A stretch of 64,000 bases of DNA from Glutamicibacter protophormiae (GCF_014647495.1 NZ_BMPH01000011.1:62001-126000); one strand, 5' to 3'. Counted from the first letter of the stretch, positions 17,068 to 26,347 are shown. Notes: a model not told the origin generated them from the letters alone. Numbers and translations are program-made.

Positions 17068-20000
17068 ATGAGCATTGAAATGACGCTGCCGCTGGGCGGC
17101 GAGATCAACCCCGGCCAGCACCGGCTCTCGCGTGTCCAGCTGGTGAACTGGGGAACCTTCCACGGGCTGCACGACCTGGCGGTGGACCGCGCCGGAACGC
17201 TGGTCACCGGCCACCCCGGCGTGGGCAAGTCCACGCTCTTCGACGCCATGGGCCACGTGTTCTTCGCCAGCCCGCGGCTGAACGAGTCCGCCAACGACGC
17301 GGCCACCCGAGAGGACCGCCGCACCACCTATTCCTACATGCGCGGACGCAAGTTCAAGACCAGCGCCGGCACCGTGTTCCAGCGCCCCGGGGCCACCTGG
17401 AGCGCCGTGCTGCTCAGCTACCAGGACGGCATGGGCAACACCGTCAGCGCCGGCGCGGTCTTCGACCTGCCGGATGCCGGGCTGGAAGGCCAGGTGTCCA
17501 AGCACTACCTCTTGTGCGAGGGCGGACTGGACATCGCGCAGCTGGAGAACCACGGCCCGCGCCGCTTCACTGTCTCCTCGCTGTCCAAGACGCTGGCCCC
17601 GACCGAAGCCTTCGACACCCACAAGGCGTTCATCGACCGGCTGCGCCGCCGTCTGGGCGTGGAAAGCGACAAGGCCTTCGCCCTGCTGCGCACCCTGCAG
17701 AACGGCAAGGGCCTGGCCAAGGGGGTGAACCAGTTCTTCCGCCACGAAGTGCTGGAGGAACCGGCCACGCTCAAGGCCGCCGCCGCCGCGGTGGAGGACT
17801 TCGCCCACCTGCGCGGCATCTACCGGCAGCTGGACACCGCCCGCGCCCAGCGCGACGTGCTGGCCGCCGTGCCGGAGCAGGACCGCGCCTACCGATCGCT
17901 GGCCGGGCAGATCGATGGCACCCGCCAGCTGCTGGAGACCGAGCTGGCGCAGCTCGAAACGCAGGTGCGCCAGCTGGTGCTGCGCAACGACCTGGCGGCG
18001 CACCGCGCCGAGCATGCGGAACTCACGGCCAAGCAGGCCGCGCTGGGCGAACGCAAGGCCAAGCTCGATGACCAGCTGCAGTCGCTGGAGGCCGCGCATG
18101 ATGCGGCCGGATCTGCCTCGTTGATGCTGCTGGAGCGCGAGGCGGACTCCGCCCGCAAGGCGCTGAGCGAGAAGGAACGCGTGCTGCGCGCCCTGCAGGA
18201 GCAGGCCGACCAGGCCGGGCTGGCCTTCGAATTCAGCGCCACCGGGCTGGACGAGCTGCGCGCCAATGCAGCCCGCACCCTGCAGCAGCTGGACTCCATC
18301 ACCAAGGACGCGCAGACCGTGGAATACGAGGCCATGGCCTCGCTGGTCAACCTGCGCAAGCGCGCCGACACCCTGGCCGAGCAGATCCGCTCCTACCAGC
18401 GCCGCAGCACCAACATCGACGACCGCTCGGTCGCGGCCCGGCGCGCCATCGCCTCGGCCTGCTCGCTGCGCGAGGAGCAGCTGCCCTTCGCCGGCGAGCT
18501 GATGGACGTCTCCGCCGACTGCGCCATGTGGCGCCTGGCCGCGGAAAAGGCGCTGCATTCGGTGGCCCGCACGATCCTGGTGCCCGGCGAGTTCCTGGCC
18601 CAGGTCACCCACGCCATCGACAAGCTCGACGGGCTGGGCCGGGTGCGTTGGGCGGACATCTCGCTGGCCCCGCGCGAGGCGGAAGCCGGACCGGCGGACC
18701 TGGTCACCAAGCTGGACTTCGCCCCGGGCGAGGCTGGCGCCTGGCTGCGCGCCAAGATCACCGCTGACTACCCGCTGGCCTGCGTGGAGAACGACGCGGC
18801 CATGCACATCCACCCCAAGGCCATTACCCCGTCCGGCACCATCAAGACCGGCACCGGCATCTTCGAGCGCGACACCCGCACCCTGCCGGCGTCCGAGTAC
18901 CTGCTGGGCTTCACCAACGAAGCGAAGATCTCCGAGCTGCAGTCCAAGGCCGCGCGCCTTGAGATCAAGGTGCAGGACGCCAAGAACGCCGCGGATGACC
19001 GCAGCGCGGCCAAAACCAAGGTGCTGGCCAAGGCGCAGCTGCTCGGTGCGCTGATCAACGACGAACGCAGCTTCGCGCAGCTGGATGCCGCCCCCGCGCT
19101 GGAAGCCCTGCGCCGCAGCGAGCAGAAGCTGGGCGACGCGCTGGCGCTTTCCGGCGATTCCTCCCGGGTCCGCACGCAGATCGAGGCCGCCAAGGCCGAG
19201 GCCGAGCAGCTGGTCGGGGACCTGGCGCTGGTCCGCTCCCGCGTCGGCGAACTGGGCCTGCAGATCGAGCGAGCCGAGAAGGTCATGGCTTCCGGCCCGG
19301 CGGACGACGGCGACTGGCTGGAGCGGGTCCCGGCGGCGCTGCGCGGCCATGAGCTGCTCGGCGGGTTGCTGGAAACCGTTAGCACCGGCAACTGCCCCGC
19401 CTCCGAGGAGATTTCCAACGCCTTTGCCGAGGTCAAGCTGCAGCTGGCGAGCCAGCTGAGCGAGCTGACCGCGCGGCGCCAGGAACTCGGCGGCGCGCTG
19501 AGCGAGACCTTCCGCCGTTTCGCCCGCGAATTCGGCGGCTCCCATGCCCAGACCCACGGCACCTCCCCCGAGGCCGCGGAGCACTATGCCCGGCTGCACC
19601 AGCAGATCGTCGCCGACGGCCTGCCGCACCACGAGGCGCAGTTCCGCGAATACTTCGCCAACCGCTCCTACGAGCGCTTCAGCGACCTGCTGCAGCTGCT
19701 CGACGAGGAACGCCGGATGATTTCCGAGCGCATCAAGCCGCTGAACCAGATCCTGGGCGAGGTCGCCTTCGAGCACGGCTCGCTGCTGCGTCTGGAGGTG
19801 GAAAGCTCCATCCCGGTTGAGGCCGCCGCCTTCCGCAAGGACCTGAAGAACGCCCTGCAGGACGCCTACACCACCAAGGACGAGGGCACGCTGGCCAGCT
19901 CCTACCAGGCGCTGGAGGCACTGGTCTCGGCGCTGAGCGAGCCAGGCCTGTCGGCCTGGCGTTCCACGGTGCTGGACGTGCGCCAGCACGTTCTCATCAG

Positions 20001-20391
20001 CTGCAATGAGCACAAGCCGAACGGCGAGGTGGAGACCGGGCTGGAGCCGGGCACCCTCTCCGGCGGCGAGGGGCAGCGCTTCACCTCGTTCATCATGGGC
20101 GCCGCGCTGGCCTACCAGCTGGGGTTCGCCACCGCCGGGTTCACGTCCTTCGGCACGGTGATGATCGACGAGGCGTTCATCCAGGCCAACTCCGAATATG
20201 CCGCGGCGGGCATCCGCGCGCTGCAGGAGTTCGGTTTCCATCTGGTGCTGGCGGCCCCGGAGGACAAGATCGATTTGAGCCGCCATCTGGGCTCCATCAC
20301 CGACATCATCAAGCACCCGGGATCCAGCGTCTCGGGCTTCGTCACCACCGGCCGTTCCCCGGCCATGGCCACCACCATCACGCTGCGCTAG
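17068..20391 (+). CDS. jetC: JetC-like SMC ATPase (MksB/SbcC-like)
   Basis: The 1107-residue protein is the SMC-like ATPase of the system. Walker A (GHPGVGKST, residues ~48-56) is followed by long coiled coils (~280-460 and ~610-760) flanking a central hinge-like region around residues 480-600. The C-terminal half-head carries the ABC signature LSGGEGQ (~998-1004), and Walker B with catalytic Glu lies in TVMIDEAF (~1030-1037). The final [20 protein letters not shown] is typical of JetC/MksB. ATP-driven DNA loop extrusion is the known family activity. All ATPase motifs are intact, so the protein should be active. A perfect 14-bp hairpin follows the stop, and no jetD gene comes after it. Confidence 0.92.
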   Translation: MSIEMTLPLGGEINPGQHRLSRVQLVNWGTFHGLHDLAVDRAGTLVTGHPGVGKSTLFDAMGHVFFASPRLNESANDAATREDRRTTYSYMRGRKFKTSAGTVFQRPGATWSAVLLSYQDGMGNTVSAGAVFDLPDAGLEGQVSKHYLLCEGGLDIAQLENHGPRRFTVSSLSKTLAPTEAFDTHKAFIDRLRRRLGVESDKAFALLRTLQNGKGLAKGVNQFFRHEVLEEPATLKAAAAAVEDFAHLRGIYRQLDTARAQRDVLAAVPEQDRAYRSLAGQIDGTRQLLETELAQLETQVRQLVLRNDLAAHRAEHAELTAKQAALGERKAKLDDQLQSLEAAHDAAGSASLMLLEREADSARKALSEKERVLRALQEQADQAGLAFEFSATGLDELRANAARTLQQLDSITKDAQTVEYEAMASLVNLRKRADTLAEQIRSYQRRSTNIDDRSVAARRAIASACSLREEQLPFAGELMDVSADCAMWRLAAEKALHSVARTILVPGEFLAQVTHAIDKLDGLGRVRWADISLAPREAEAGPADLVTKLDFAPGEAGAWLRAKITADYPLACVENDAAMHIHPKAITPSGTIKTGTGIFERDTRTLPASEYLLGFTNEAKISELQSKAARLEIKVQDAKNAADDRSAAKTKVLAKAQLLGALINDERSFAQLDAAPALEALRRSEQKLGDALALSGDSSRVRTQIEAAKAEAEQLVGDLALVRSRVGELGLQIERAEKVMASGPADDGDWLERVPAALRGHELLGGLLETVSTGNCPASEEISNAFAEVKLQLASQLSELTARRQELGGALSETFRRFAREFGGSHAQTHGTSPEAAEHYARLHQQIVADGLPHHEAQFREYFANRSYERFSDLLQLLDEERRMISERIKPLNQILGEVAFEHGSLLRLEVESSIPVEAAAFRKDLKNALQDAYTTKDEGTLASSYQALEALVSALSEPGLSAWRSTVLDVRQHVLISCNEHKPNGEVETGLEPGTLSGGEGQRFTSFIMGAALAYQLGFATAGFTSFGTVMIDEAFIQANSEYAAAGIRALQEFGFHLVLAAPEDKIDLSRHLGSITDIIKHPGSSVSGFVTTGRSPAMATTITLR

Positions 20392-20410
20392 CTGCGCGGC
20401 GCCATGCATG

Positions 20411-20456
20411 GCCCGCAGGACGCTGAGCCACGCATCCGGCGGAGCGTCCTGCGGGC
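20411..20456 (+). terminator. Perfect hairpin ending the jetABC-like operon
   Basis: A 14-bp perfect stem (20411-20424 with 20443-20456) begins 19 bases after the jetC stop and is followed by TCTT. It closes the operon immediately after jetC and lies before the convergent DUF6176-like gene, leaving no room for a fourth subunit. Confidence 0.8.
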
Positions 20457-20477
20457 TCTTGCCTGCCTTCGGCGCGG

Positions 20478-20822
20478 CTACTGCATCTGTTCCAGGATGC
20501 GCTGCGGGATCATGCTCACCCGCGTGGCCAGCGTCTGCGGGGTGAACTCGGGATCGATGCATTCGTCCCAGTACTCCAGGTGCTTGCGGTCGATCCAGTG
20601 CACCGAGTCGCGGACCTCGGTGCCGCCGCGGCCCTGGATGCTGTACCAGTACAGGTATTGCGCCCCGTCCAGCGTCTCGCTGAAAATCGTCTCGACGTAC
20701 ATCCGCTCCCCCTCCAGGGTTTCCAGAACCGCTGGCATATTGGAGTTCAGGAACTGCAGCCATTGGTCGACTCGTTCGGTTTTGCCTGGTTTCACGCGAA
20801 AACGCATCAGCTCGATGTTCAT
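20478..20822 (-). CDS. Small DUF6176-like protein
   Basis: The 114-residue soluble protein begins MNIELMRFRVKPGKTERVDQ and contains LEGERMYVETIFSE, YLYWYSIQGRGG and HWIDRKHLEYWDECID. The pattern (beta strand, helix, strand, Trp/Tyr-rich) resembles ferredoxin-like dimeric alpha/beta-barrel proteins grouped as DUF6176. Function is unknown. It is transcribed towards jetC from its own region near 20823-20900 and is separated from jetC by the operon terminator, so it is not a Wadjet subunit. Its size and fold do not resemble JetD. Confidence 0.75.
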   Translation of the reverse strand: MNIELMRFRVKPGKTERVDQWLQFLNSNMPAVLETLEGERMYVETIFSETLDGAQYLYWYSIQGRGGTEVRDSVHWIDRKHLEYWDECIDPEFTPQTLATRVSMIPQRILEQMQ

Positions 20823-20845
20823 AGAACCAACGGTATGCGAGCAAC

Positions 20846-20882
20846 GCCCGGGTCCGATGACGTGAAATCATCGAACCCGGGC
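20846..20882 (-). terminator. Hairpin downstream of the FtsX-type ABC operon
   Basis: GCCCGGGT (20846-20853) pairs with ACCCGGGC (20875-20882), and CGATGA (20855-20860) with TCATCG (20868-20873), separated by one mismatch. The stem lies 29 bases beyond the permease stop on the minus strand. It lacks a T-tract. Confidence 0.6.
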
Positions 20883-20910
20883 GTCTGCCTTCCTGTCGCG
20901 AAGCGCCGGG

Positions 20911-23418
20911 CTACTCGGTAGCCAGCCCCTGGACCGGGGAGAGCTTCGCGGCACGGCGTCCCGGGGTCACCGAGGCCAGCAGCGCGGCCACGATGCTGAC
21001 CACCAGCACCAGGGCCAGCTGCAGCCACGGGATCTCGTAGGACATCTCGCCGATCGCGGAGAGCGTGGCGTGGGCGCCAAGCAGTCCGTAGACCACGCCG
21101 AGCACCAGTCCCAGCAGGGCCGCCACGCCGCCGATCAGCACGGCTTCCTGGGCCAGCATGGCCCGCAGCTGCTTCTTCTTCAGGCCCAGGGCCCGCAGCA
21201 GCGAGTTCTCGCGGGTGCGTTCGAGCACCGAGAGGCTGAGCGTGTTGGCCACGCCGATCAGCGCGATCAGCACCGCCACGGCCAGCAAGGCTGACACGAT
21301 GGCCAGCAGCACGTCGATCACCTGGGAGAACATGGCGTTCTCCACCACACCCCCGCTGACCATGTAGGACTCGACGTTGGCCACGTCGGCGATCTGCTCC
21401 ACCAGTGCGGTGATTTCGGAGTTGGACAGGTCCGGGGCGACCTTGATCAGCACGCCGGCGTATTCGTCCGCCGCGTCCCCGGTCTTCAACGATTCCAAGG
21501 TGTCCTTGGTGACCAGGTCCTGGAACAGCGAGGCGGAGGACACCTTGACGTCCAGTTCCCTGCCGCCGACAGTCAGCTTCTTGGGCTGTTCTTCTCCACC
21601 GGTGTTGAAGCGGATGATCTGCCCGTCTTCGGGCACGATGTTCTGGTCCAGCACAACCTTGGAGAAGGTCTGCGGGTCGACACCCATCAGCGAGAACCCG
21701 CCTTCGTTGTCCCCACCCTTGGTTTCCACGGATCCTGCAAGGAAGGTCGAAGTTTCCTCGATGCCGTCCAGCGAGCCCAGCTCCCGGGCGAGGTCCTGGG
21801 TCTTGGCCTCGTTGACCGCGCGTTCATACAGGGAGACGGTCAGGTCCACCGGATACTCGCCGGCAATGGAGTTGTTCAGGCTGGCCTTGGCGGTCTGGCC
21901 GCCGACCATGATCATGGAGACCAGGGTGACGCCGATCAGCAGGGCCGTGGCGGTGGCGGTGGTGCGGCCAGGGTTGCGCACCGCGTTCAAGGCGGCGAGC
22001 TTGCCGGCCACCGAACGTCCGGCCACCAGCTTGCCGATGCCGAAGACGCTGGCCGGGACGAACAGCGAGGCGAGCATCAGGATGCCCGGGAAGGAGAGCA
22101 GCCCGCCGCCGAAGGCGATAGGCAGCGAGCCGGCGATGGCGCCCCAGGCCAGCAGGCCTCCGCCGGCCAGGGTCAGCAGGATGCCGAAGACGATGCGCAG
22201 CTTGCCGGCGCGGTTCTTCACGCTGGCGGCGTCGAACGGGCGCAGCGCCGCCAGCGGGGCGAGCTTCATGGCGCGCCGGGCCGGCAGGCTGGCGGCGATG
22301 ACGGTCATCAGGATGCCGACCACCACCGGAACCACCAGTCCCGTGGTATTCAGCGCCAGCGTCGCGTAGGACATGCTCGGCACCATGACGTGCACCAGCT
22401 GGATCAGGCCGGCCATCAGTGCGACGGCCAGCGCCACCCCGAGCAGCGACGCGACCACGCCGATCACCAGGGCTTCGATCAGCACGGAGCTGCGGATCTG
22501 CTGGCGCTTGGCGCCCAGGGTGCGCAGCAGCGCCAGCTCGCGGGTGCGCTGGGCGATCACCACGTTGAACGTGTTGACCACAACCAGTCCCGTGACCACC
22601 AGGGCGACCAGGGCGAAGACCAGCAGCACGATGGTCAGCTGGTCGGTGCCGTCGGTCAGCATGGCGACATCATTGATGACCTTTTCATCCGCGGTCATCA
22701 CCGACACGTCGATCATCCGGTGCTCGGCGAGGTAGGCGGCCAGCGCCTGCTGCGCGGCGGGCACCGAGTCCCTGGCATCGATCACGATGTTCTGGAACTG
22801 GGCCGATTCCCCGGCGGATTTTTCCCACGCCGATTCCTGCATGCCCACCAGCGCATAACCTGACAGCATCGGGTCCGTGCTGGTGCGCTGGATGCCCACC
22901 ACCTTGACGTCCCGCGTCGCGGAGTCCGCTCCGGTCAGCCCGACGGTGTCCCCCACCGAGACCAGCATCTTCTGGGCATGCTCGTCGTCGAGGATGATTT
23001 CGTTGGAGTTCAGCGGGGCGCGGCCTTCCAGCAGTTCCATGCCGCCCAGGTTCTGCTCGGCTGATACCGGCTGCAGCATTACGCCGTAGCCGTCGTCCGC
23101 GGTGCGCAGCTCGCCGGAGACGAAGGCCGTGCCGTAGGCGGTGGAGATCTGGGGAAGCTCGCGGATCTGCTGGACCTGCTTCAGGCCCAGTTCCGTGTAT
23201 TTGAAGTCAGGGTCGTCCGGGGCCAGCTCCCAGTCCTGGAAGGCGACCAGGTCCGCGTTCTTGTAGGTGTCGCCCAGCGAGTTCTTCAAGGTGGCGCGGG
23301 TCGAGGTGTTCACGGCCAGGGTGGCCGCGAGGAAGGCGGTGCCGATGGCGACCGCGAGGATCACGGCGATATAGCGCCGTGCATAGGTCTTGATGTTGGC
23401 GAGGGCTACGTGCAGCAT
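20911..23418 (-). CDS. ABC transporter permease with two FtsX domains
   Basis: The 835-residue protein has the duplicated FtsX layout of actinobacterial MacB-like permeases. It has an N-terminal helix (residues ~15-37), a large extracellular domain (~40-250), helices at ~265-290, 315-345 and 360-385, a central pair (~415-470), a second extracellular domain (~500-690) and three C-terminal helices (~705-830). Repeated motifs after each extracellular domain (QRTRELALLRTLGAKRQQIR and ERTRENSLLRALGLKKKQLR) mark the two FtsX modules. Such permeases couple ATP hydrolysis to export of lipids or peptides, or to mechanical signalling. Three bases separate it from the upstream ATPase gene. Substrate is unknown. 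Confidence 0.9.
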   Translation of the reverse strand: MLHVALANIKTYARRYIAVILAVAIGTAFLAATLAVNTSTRATLKNSLGDTYKNADLVAFQDWELAPDDPDFKYTELGLKQVQQIRELPQISTAYGTAFVSGELRTADDGYGVMLQPVSAEQNLGGMELLEGRAPLNSNEIILDDEHAQKMLVSVGDTVGLTGADSATRDVKVVGIQRTSTDPMLSGYALVGMQESAWEKSAGESAQFQNIVIDARDSVPAAQQALAAYLAEHRMIDVSVMTADEKVINDVAMLTDGTDQLTIVLLVFALVALVVTGLVVVNTFNVVIAQRTRELALLRTLGAKRQQIRSSVLIEALVIGVVASLLGVALAVALMAGLIQLVHVMVPSMSYATLALNTTGLVVPVVVGILMTVIAASLPARRAMKLAPLAALRPFDAASVKNRAGKLRIVFGILLTLAGGGLLAWGAIAGSLPIAFGGGLLSFPGILMLASLFVPASVFGIGKLVAGRSVAGKLAALNAVRNPGRTTATATALLIGVTLVSMIMVGGQTAKASLNNSIAGEYPVDLTVSLYERAVNEAKTQDLARELGSLDGIEETSTFLAGSVETKGGDNEGGFSLMGVDPQTFSKVVLDQNIVPEDGQIIRFNTGGEEQPKKLTVGGRELDVKVSSASLFQDLVTKDTLESLKTGDAADEYAGVLIKVAPDLSNSEITALVEQIADVANVESYMVSGGVVENAMFSQVIDVLLAIVSALLAVAVLIALIGVANTLSLSVLERTRENSLLRALGLKKKQLRAMLAQEAVLIGGVAALLGLVLGVVYGLLGAHATLSAIGEMSYEIPWLQLALVLVVSIVAALLASVTPGRRAAKLSPVQGLATE

Positions 23419-23421
23419 GGA

Positions 23422-24171
23422 CTACTCCGCCAGCGAGGCCAGGGCCTCGGTCACGGTGGCGACGGTCGGGTTTTCCAGCTGGCCCACGATGCTGCCGTCC
23501 TTCATCAGCAGCACGGTGTCCGCGTAGGAGGCGGCGGCCGGGTCGTGGGTGACCATGATGATGGTCTGCCCCATTTCGCGGGTCGAGGTGCGCATCAGCG
23601 AGAGCACCTCGGCGCCGGTGCGGGAGTCCAGGTTTCCGGTGGGCTCGTCGCCGAACACGACCTCGGGACGGGTGAGCAGTGCGCGCGCCACGGCGACGCG
23701 CTGCTGCTGTCCGCCGGAGAGCTCGTGCGGCTTGTGGCTCAGACGGTCGCGCAGGCCCAGCGCGTCGATGACGGTGTTGAACCATTCGCGGTCGTGGCTC
23801 TTGCCGGCCAGCGACAGCGGCAGCAGGATGTTGTCCTTGGCGTTGATGGTCGGGACCAGGTTGAAGGACTGGAACACGAAGCCGATCTGTTCGCGGCGCA
23901 TCATGGTCAGTTCGTCGTCGTTCAGGGTCATCAGGTCGCGGCCGCCGATGATGATCTCCCCGGCGTCCGCGGTGTCCAGCCCGGCCAGGCAGTGCATCAG
24001 GGTGGACTTGCCGGAACCCGAGGGGCCCATGATGGCGGTGAAACGGGAACGGGCAAAGGCGACGTCTACTGTCCGCAGCGCTTCCACGCGGGTGCTGTCG
24101 TGTCCGTAGCTCTTGGTCAGACCTCGGGCTGAGACCGCGTATTCGGTAAGGGGCAGAGTTTCAGATGTCAT
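23422..24171 (-). CDS. ABC transporter ATP-binding protein (LolD/MacB type)
   Basis: The 249-residue ATPase has Walker A GPSGSGKST (residues ~49-57), Q-loop QIGFVFQSFNLVPT (~95-108), signature ELSGGQQQRVAVARALL (~150-166), Walker B VVFGDEPTGNLDS (~170-182) and the switch His in VTHDPAA. These are the sequence hallmarks of the MacB/LolD family that drives FtsX-type permeases. It is the first gene of a two-gene operon with the permease three bases downstream. Its upstream region (24172-24230) contains a TATAAA-like element near 24182 on the plus strand and otherwise little. What the system moves cannot be told from sequence. Confidence 0.93.
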   Translation of the reverse strand: MTSETLPLTEYAVSARGLTKSYGHDSTRVEALRTVDVAFARSRFTAIMGPSGSGKSTLMHCLAGLDTADAGEIIIGGRDLMTLNDDELTMMRREQIGFVFQSFNLVPTINAKDNILLPLSLAGKSHDREWFNTVIDALGLRDRLSHKPHELSGGQQQRVAVARALLTRPEVVFGDEPTGNLDSRTGAEVLSLMRTSTREMGQTIIMVTHDPAAASYADTVLLMKDGSIVGQLENPTVATVTEALASLAE

Positions 24172-24230
24172 GTTCCAAGACTATAAAACCCCAAGAGAAA
24201 CCCGTATCGGCCGACAGGCCGGTCTTGCCG

Positions 24231-24264
24231 GGCCGCGGCTCATACCTGAGTATGAGCCGCGGCC
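24231..24264 (-). terminator. Perfect 15-bp hairpin after the CDF exporter gene
   Basis: GGCCGCGGCTCATAC (24231-24245) pairs perfectly with 24250-24264 around a CTGA loop. It lies 36 bases past the stop of the minus-strand CDF gene and before the ABC operon start, insulating the two units. Confidence 0.75.
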
Positions 24265-24299
24265 GCCACCGCTGGTCCCGCGGTGGCGCATCGGGCCGT

Positions 24300-25226
24300 T
24301 CAGCAGTCCGGGTGGTGCTCGGTGCGCTGGTGCGATTCCGGCTCGATCTGGAAGGTCGAGTGCTCGATGCTGACCTCGAAATGCGCGGCCACGCACTGCT
24401 GCAGATTGCGCAGCAGTCCCCCGGCCGCATCCGCGTCAAACATCTCGTCCTTGACCACCACGTGCGCGGTGAGCACCGGAAGGTTGGAGGCGATCTGGCT
24501 GGCGTGCAGGTCGTGCACCGCCAACACGCCCGCTTGCCCCTCCAGGTGGGTGCGCACGGCGTTCAGGTCCAAGCCGCGCGGGGTGGATTCCAGCAGGATG
24601 TGGGTGGTTTCCTTCAGCAGGGCGACGGCGCGGGGCACGATCAGCGCGCTGATGAGCAGGGCCGCCACGGAGTCGGCGCGCATCCAGCCGGTCAGCGCGA
24701 TGACCACGGCGGCCACGATGACGGCAACGGAGCCCAGGGCGTCGTTGACGACTTCCAGGAAGGCCGCGCGCATGTTCAAGTTGTGGCCGCGTCCCCCGGC
24801 GATGATCAGCATCGAGGCGATGTTCCCGGCCAGGCCGATGATGCCGAAGACCAGCAGGCCGGTGGGCTGGACCTCGGGCGGGTCGAAGAGCCGCTGGATG
24901 GCGTCCACCGCCGCGTAGATGCCCACGGCCAGCAGCAGGGCAGACTGCAGGGTGGCGGAGAGCACCTCGGCGCGGCGGAAGCCCCAGGTCCGTTTCGTGG
25001 TGGGCTTGCGCAGGATCAGGTTCGCCGCCGTCAGGGCCATCAGCAGGCCAGCGGTGTCGGTGAGCATGTGCGCGGCGTCCACCAGCAGCGCCAGCGAATT
25101 GGTAGTGATCGCCCCGATGACCTCGGCGACCAGGATGCTGGCGGTGATTCCCAGCGCCCAGGCCAGTCGGGTCCGGTTGGTCTCCGAATGGTCGTGCGAA
25201 TGCCCGTGCGAATGGTCGTGGCCCAT
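24300..25226 (-). CDS. Cation diffusion facilitator (CzcD-type Zn/Co/Cd exporter)
   Basis: The 308-residue protein starts with a His-rich metal-binding tail (GHDHSHGHSHDHSE). Six membrane helices follow, including LVDAAHMLTDTAG (helix II, metal site with His and Asp) and LEVVNDALGSVAVIVAAVV (helix V with the matching Asp residues). The C-terminal cytoplasmic domain (~210-300) ends in a His-containing stretch (IEPESHQRTEHHPDC). The family exports zinc, cobalt or cadmium in exchange for protons. The ArsR/SmtB repressor gene lies only four bases upstream on the same strand, so the pair forms a metal-responsive operon read from the palindromic operator at 25590-25615. Confidence 0.93.
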   Translation of the reverse strand: MGHDHSHGHSHDHSETNRTRLAWALGITASILVAEVIGAITTNSLALLVDAAHMLTDTAGLLMALTAANLILRKPTTKRTWGFRRAEVLSATLQSALLLAVGIYAAVDAIQRLFDPPEVQPTGLLVFGIIGLAGNIASMLIIAGGRGHNLNMRAAFLEVVNDALGSVAVIVAAVVIALTGWMRADSVAALLISALIVPRAVALLKETTHILLESTPRGLDLNAVRTHLEGQAGVLAVHDLHASQIASNLPVLTAHVVVKDEMFDADAAGGLLRNLQQCVAAHFEVSIEHSTFQIEPESHQRTEHHPDC

Positions 25227-25230
25227 GCTG

Positions 25231-25602
25231 CTACGCCTCGCCGTCCGCGATCGGATGGCCTTCATGCCATCGGTGGTTCTGGTTGGCCGGCCGGCCCAGG
25301 CGCAGGGCCTGGTCCTGCACGGCGGCCAGGTCCTGGGCATGGTTCAGGGAGTACAGGCTCGCGCGGCCCTGGCTGCGGACGCTGACCAGGTCGCTGTCCT
25401 TCAGGCAGGACAGATGCGCGCTGACGGTGCTCTGGGCCAGGCCCAGATGCTCGGTGAGGTCCTTGACCTTGTGCTCGCCGGTCTTCAGGTGTTCCAGGAT
25501 CAGCAGCCGCGTGGGGTCGGCCAAGGCATGGAACAGTGCCGCGAGCTGCAGGCGCTGCTGGGCCTCTTCCGTTGCATCGATCCGTGACTCTATTATCGCC
25601 AT
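25231..25602 (-). CDS. ArsR/SmtB-family metal-sensing repressor
   Basis: The 123-residue winged-helix protein has the ArsR core ALFHALADPTRLLILEHL (residues ~20-37), recognition helix GLAQSTVSAHLSCLKDSDLV (~53-72) and wing SVRSQGRASLYSL. The C-terminus HRWHEGHPIADGEA contains His and acidic residues that could bind metal, as in zinc sensors of this family; there is no ArsR-type Cys pair. The ATG at 25602 lies inside a 26-bp near-palindrome. A TATCAT -10 element seven bases before the ATG suggests a leaderless transcript, so repression would act directly on the start region. It is the first gene of the operon with the CDF exporter. Confidence 0.9.
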   Translation of the reverse strand: MAIIESRIDATEEAQQRLQLAALFHALADPTRLLILEHLKTGEHKVKDLTEHLGLAQSTVSAHLSCLKDSDLVSVRSQGRASLYSLNHAQDLAAVQDQALRLGRPANQNHRWHEGHPIADGEA

Positions 25603-25615
25603 ATGGCGATGATAG
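25590..25615 (-). promoter_or_regulatory. 26-bp near-palindromic operator covering the ArsR start codon
   Basis: The core ATCGCCATATGGCGAT (25595-25610) is a perfect 16-bp palindrome, extended by CTAT/ATAG arms to 26 bases with one mismatched pair. It includes the ATG of the arsR-like gene at 25602-25600, and TATCAT on the minus strand (25614-25609) is the likely -10. It is very probably the autoregulatory site of the repressor. Confidence 0.75.
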
Positions 25616-25682
25616 CATTTCCGGTCGCCGCACAACAGGGTCGCTTAATCCTGGCGTCATCCGCCAATGGCAAGATGGAGGA

Positions 25683-26279
25683 ATGAGCAACGACCTGATC
25701 ATTGGCGATGACGGGCTGGCCCGGCCGCTGTGGGCTTCGAGCAACGAGATGCTGCGCCGGTACTACGACACCGAATGGGGCATGCCGATCACCGACGAGA
25801 CCGGGCTCTTCGAGCGGCTGAGCCTGGAGTGCTTCCAGTCGGGCTTATCCTGGGCGATCATCCTGTCCAAGCGCGAGGCGTTCCGCGACGCCTTCGCGCA
25901 GTTCGACCCGGAAAAGGTCGCCTTGTTTTCCGAAACGGATTTCGAGCGGCTCATCGAGGATCCCCGTATCGTGCGCAACCGCTTGAAGATCCGCGCCACG
26001 ATCGCCAACGCGCAGGCGACCCTTGCCCTGCGCGACGAGGGCGGGCTGGCGCAGCTCATCTGGTCGCACCAGCCGGGGCAAACCCCCAGACCGCGCACCA
26101 TGTCGGAGATTCCCACGCAGAGCGAAGAGTCCAAGCAGCTGGCCAAGGAATTGAAGAAGCGCGGCTTCAAGTTCGTGGGGCCGACCACCATGTTCGCCCT
26201 CATGGAGGCCGTGGGGATGGTCGATACCCACTTGCTCGGATCCCATCGCCGTGGCAGCTCCGGGATCTGGCCCCAGTAG
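25683..26279 (+). CDS. tag: DNA-3-methyladenine glycosylase I
   Basis: The 198-residue protein is of normal Tag length. The enzyme removes 3-methyladenine from alkylated DNA by base excision. Family motifs are YYDTEWGMPITDETGLFERL near residues 27-46, LECFQSGLSWAIILSKREAF near residues 48-67 (helix-hairpin-helix with the catalytic-site Glu and Trp) and FKFVGPTTMFALMEAVGMVDTH (described in part: GFKFVGPTTMF) near residue 162. The zinc-binding His/Cys set typical of E. coli Tag is only partly visible. The ATG at 25683 has GGAGG in front. It is divergent from the arsR-CDF operon and ends before a classic intrinsic terminator. Confidence 0.93.
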   Translation: MSNDLIIGDDGLARPLWASSNEMLRRYYDTEWGMPITDETGLFERLSLECFQSGLSWAIILSKREAFRDAFAQFDPEKVALFSETDFERLIEDPRIVRNRLKIRATIANAQATLALRDEGGLAQLIWSHQPGQTPRPRTMSEIPTQSEESKQLAKELKKRGFKFVGPTTMFALMEAVGMVDTHLLGSHRRGSSGIWPQ

Positions 26280-26347
26280 GCTTTCCTCCGCCGAGGAGGC
26301 CGGGCCGATCAGACCGGGCGCCGCGCGGCGTCGGCCGCAACGGCATA

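Noticed and set aside
20478-20822. The gene after jetC as a reduced JetD
   Set aside because: It is on the opposite strand behind a terminator, only 114 residues long, and resembles DUF6176 rather than DUF3322/DUF2220.
16387-20871. A very long open frame on the minus strand (~1490 codons) opposite jetB and jetC
   Set aside because: It is a GC-bias shadow of the jet genes: repetitive Gly/Gln/Arg/Leu content, no domain motif, and the plus-strand genes have clear SMC and DUF signatures.
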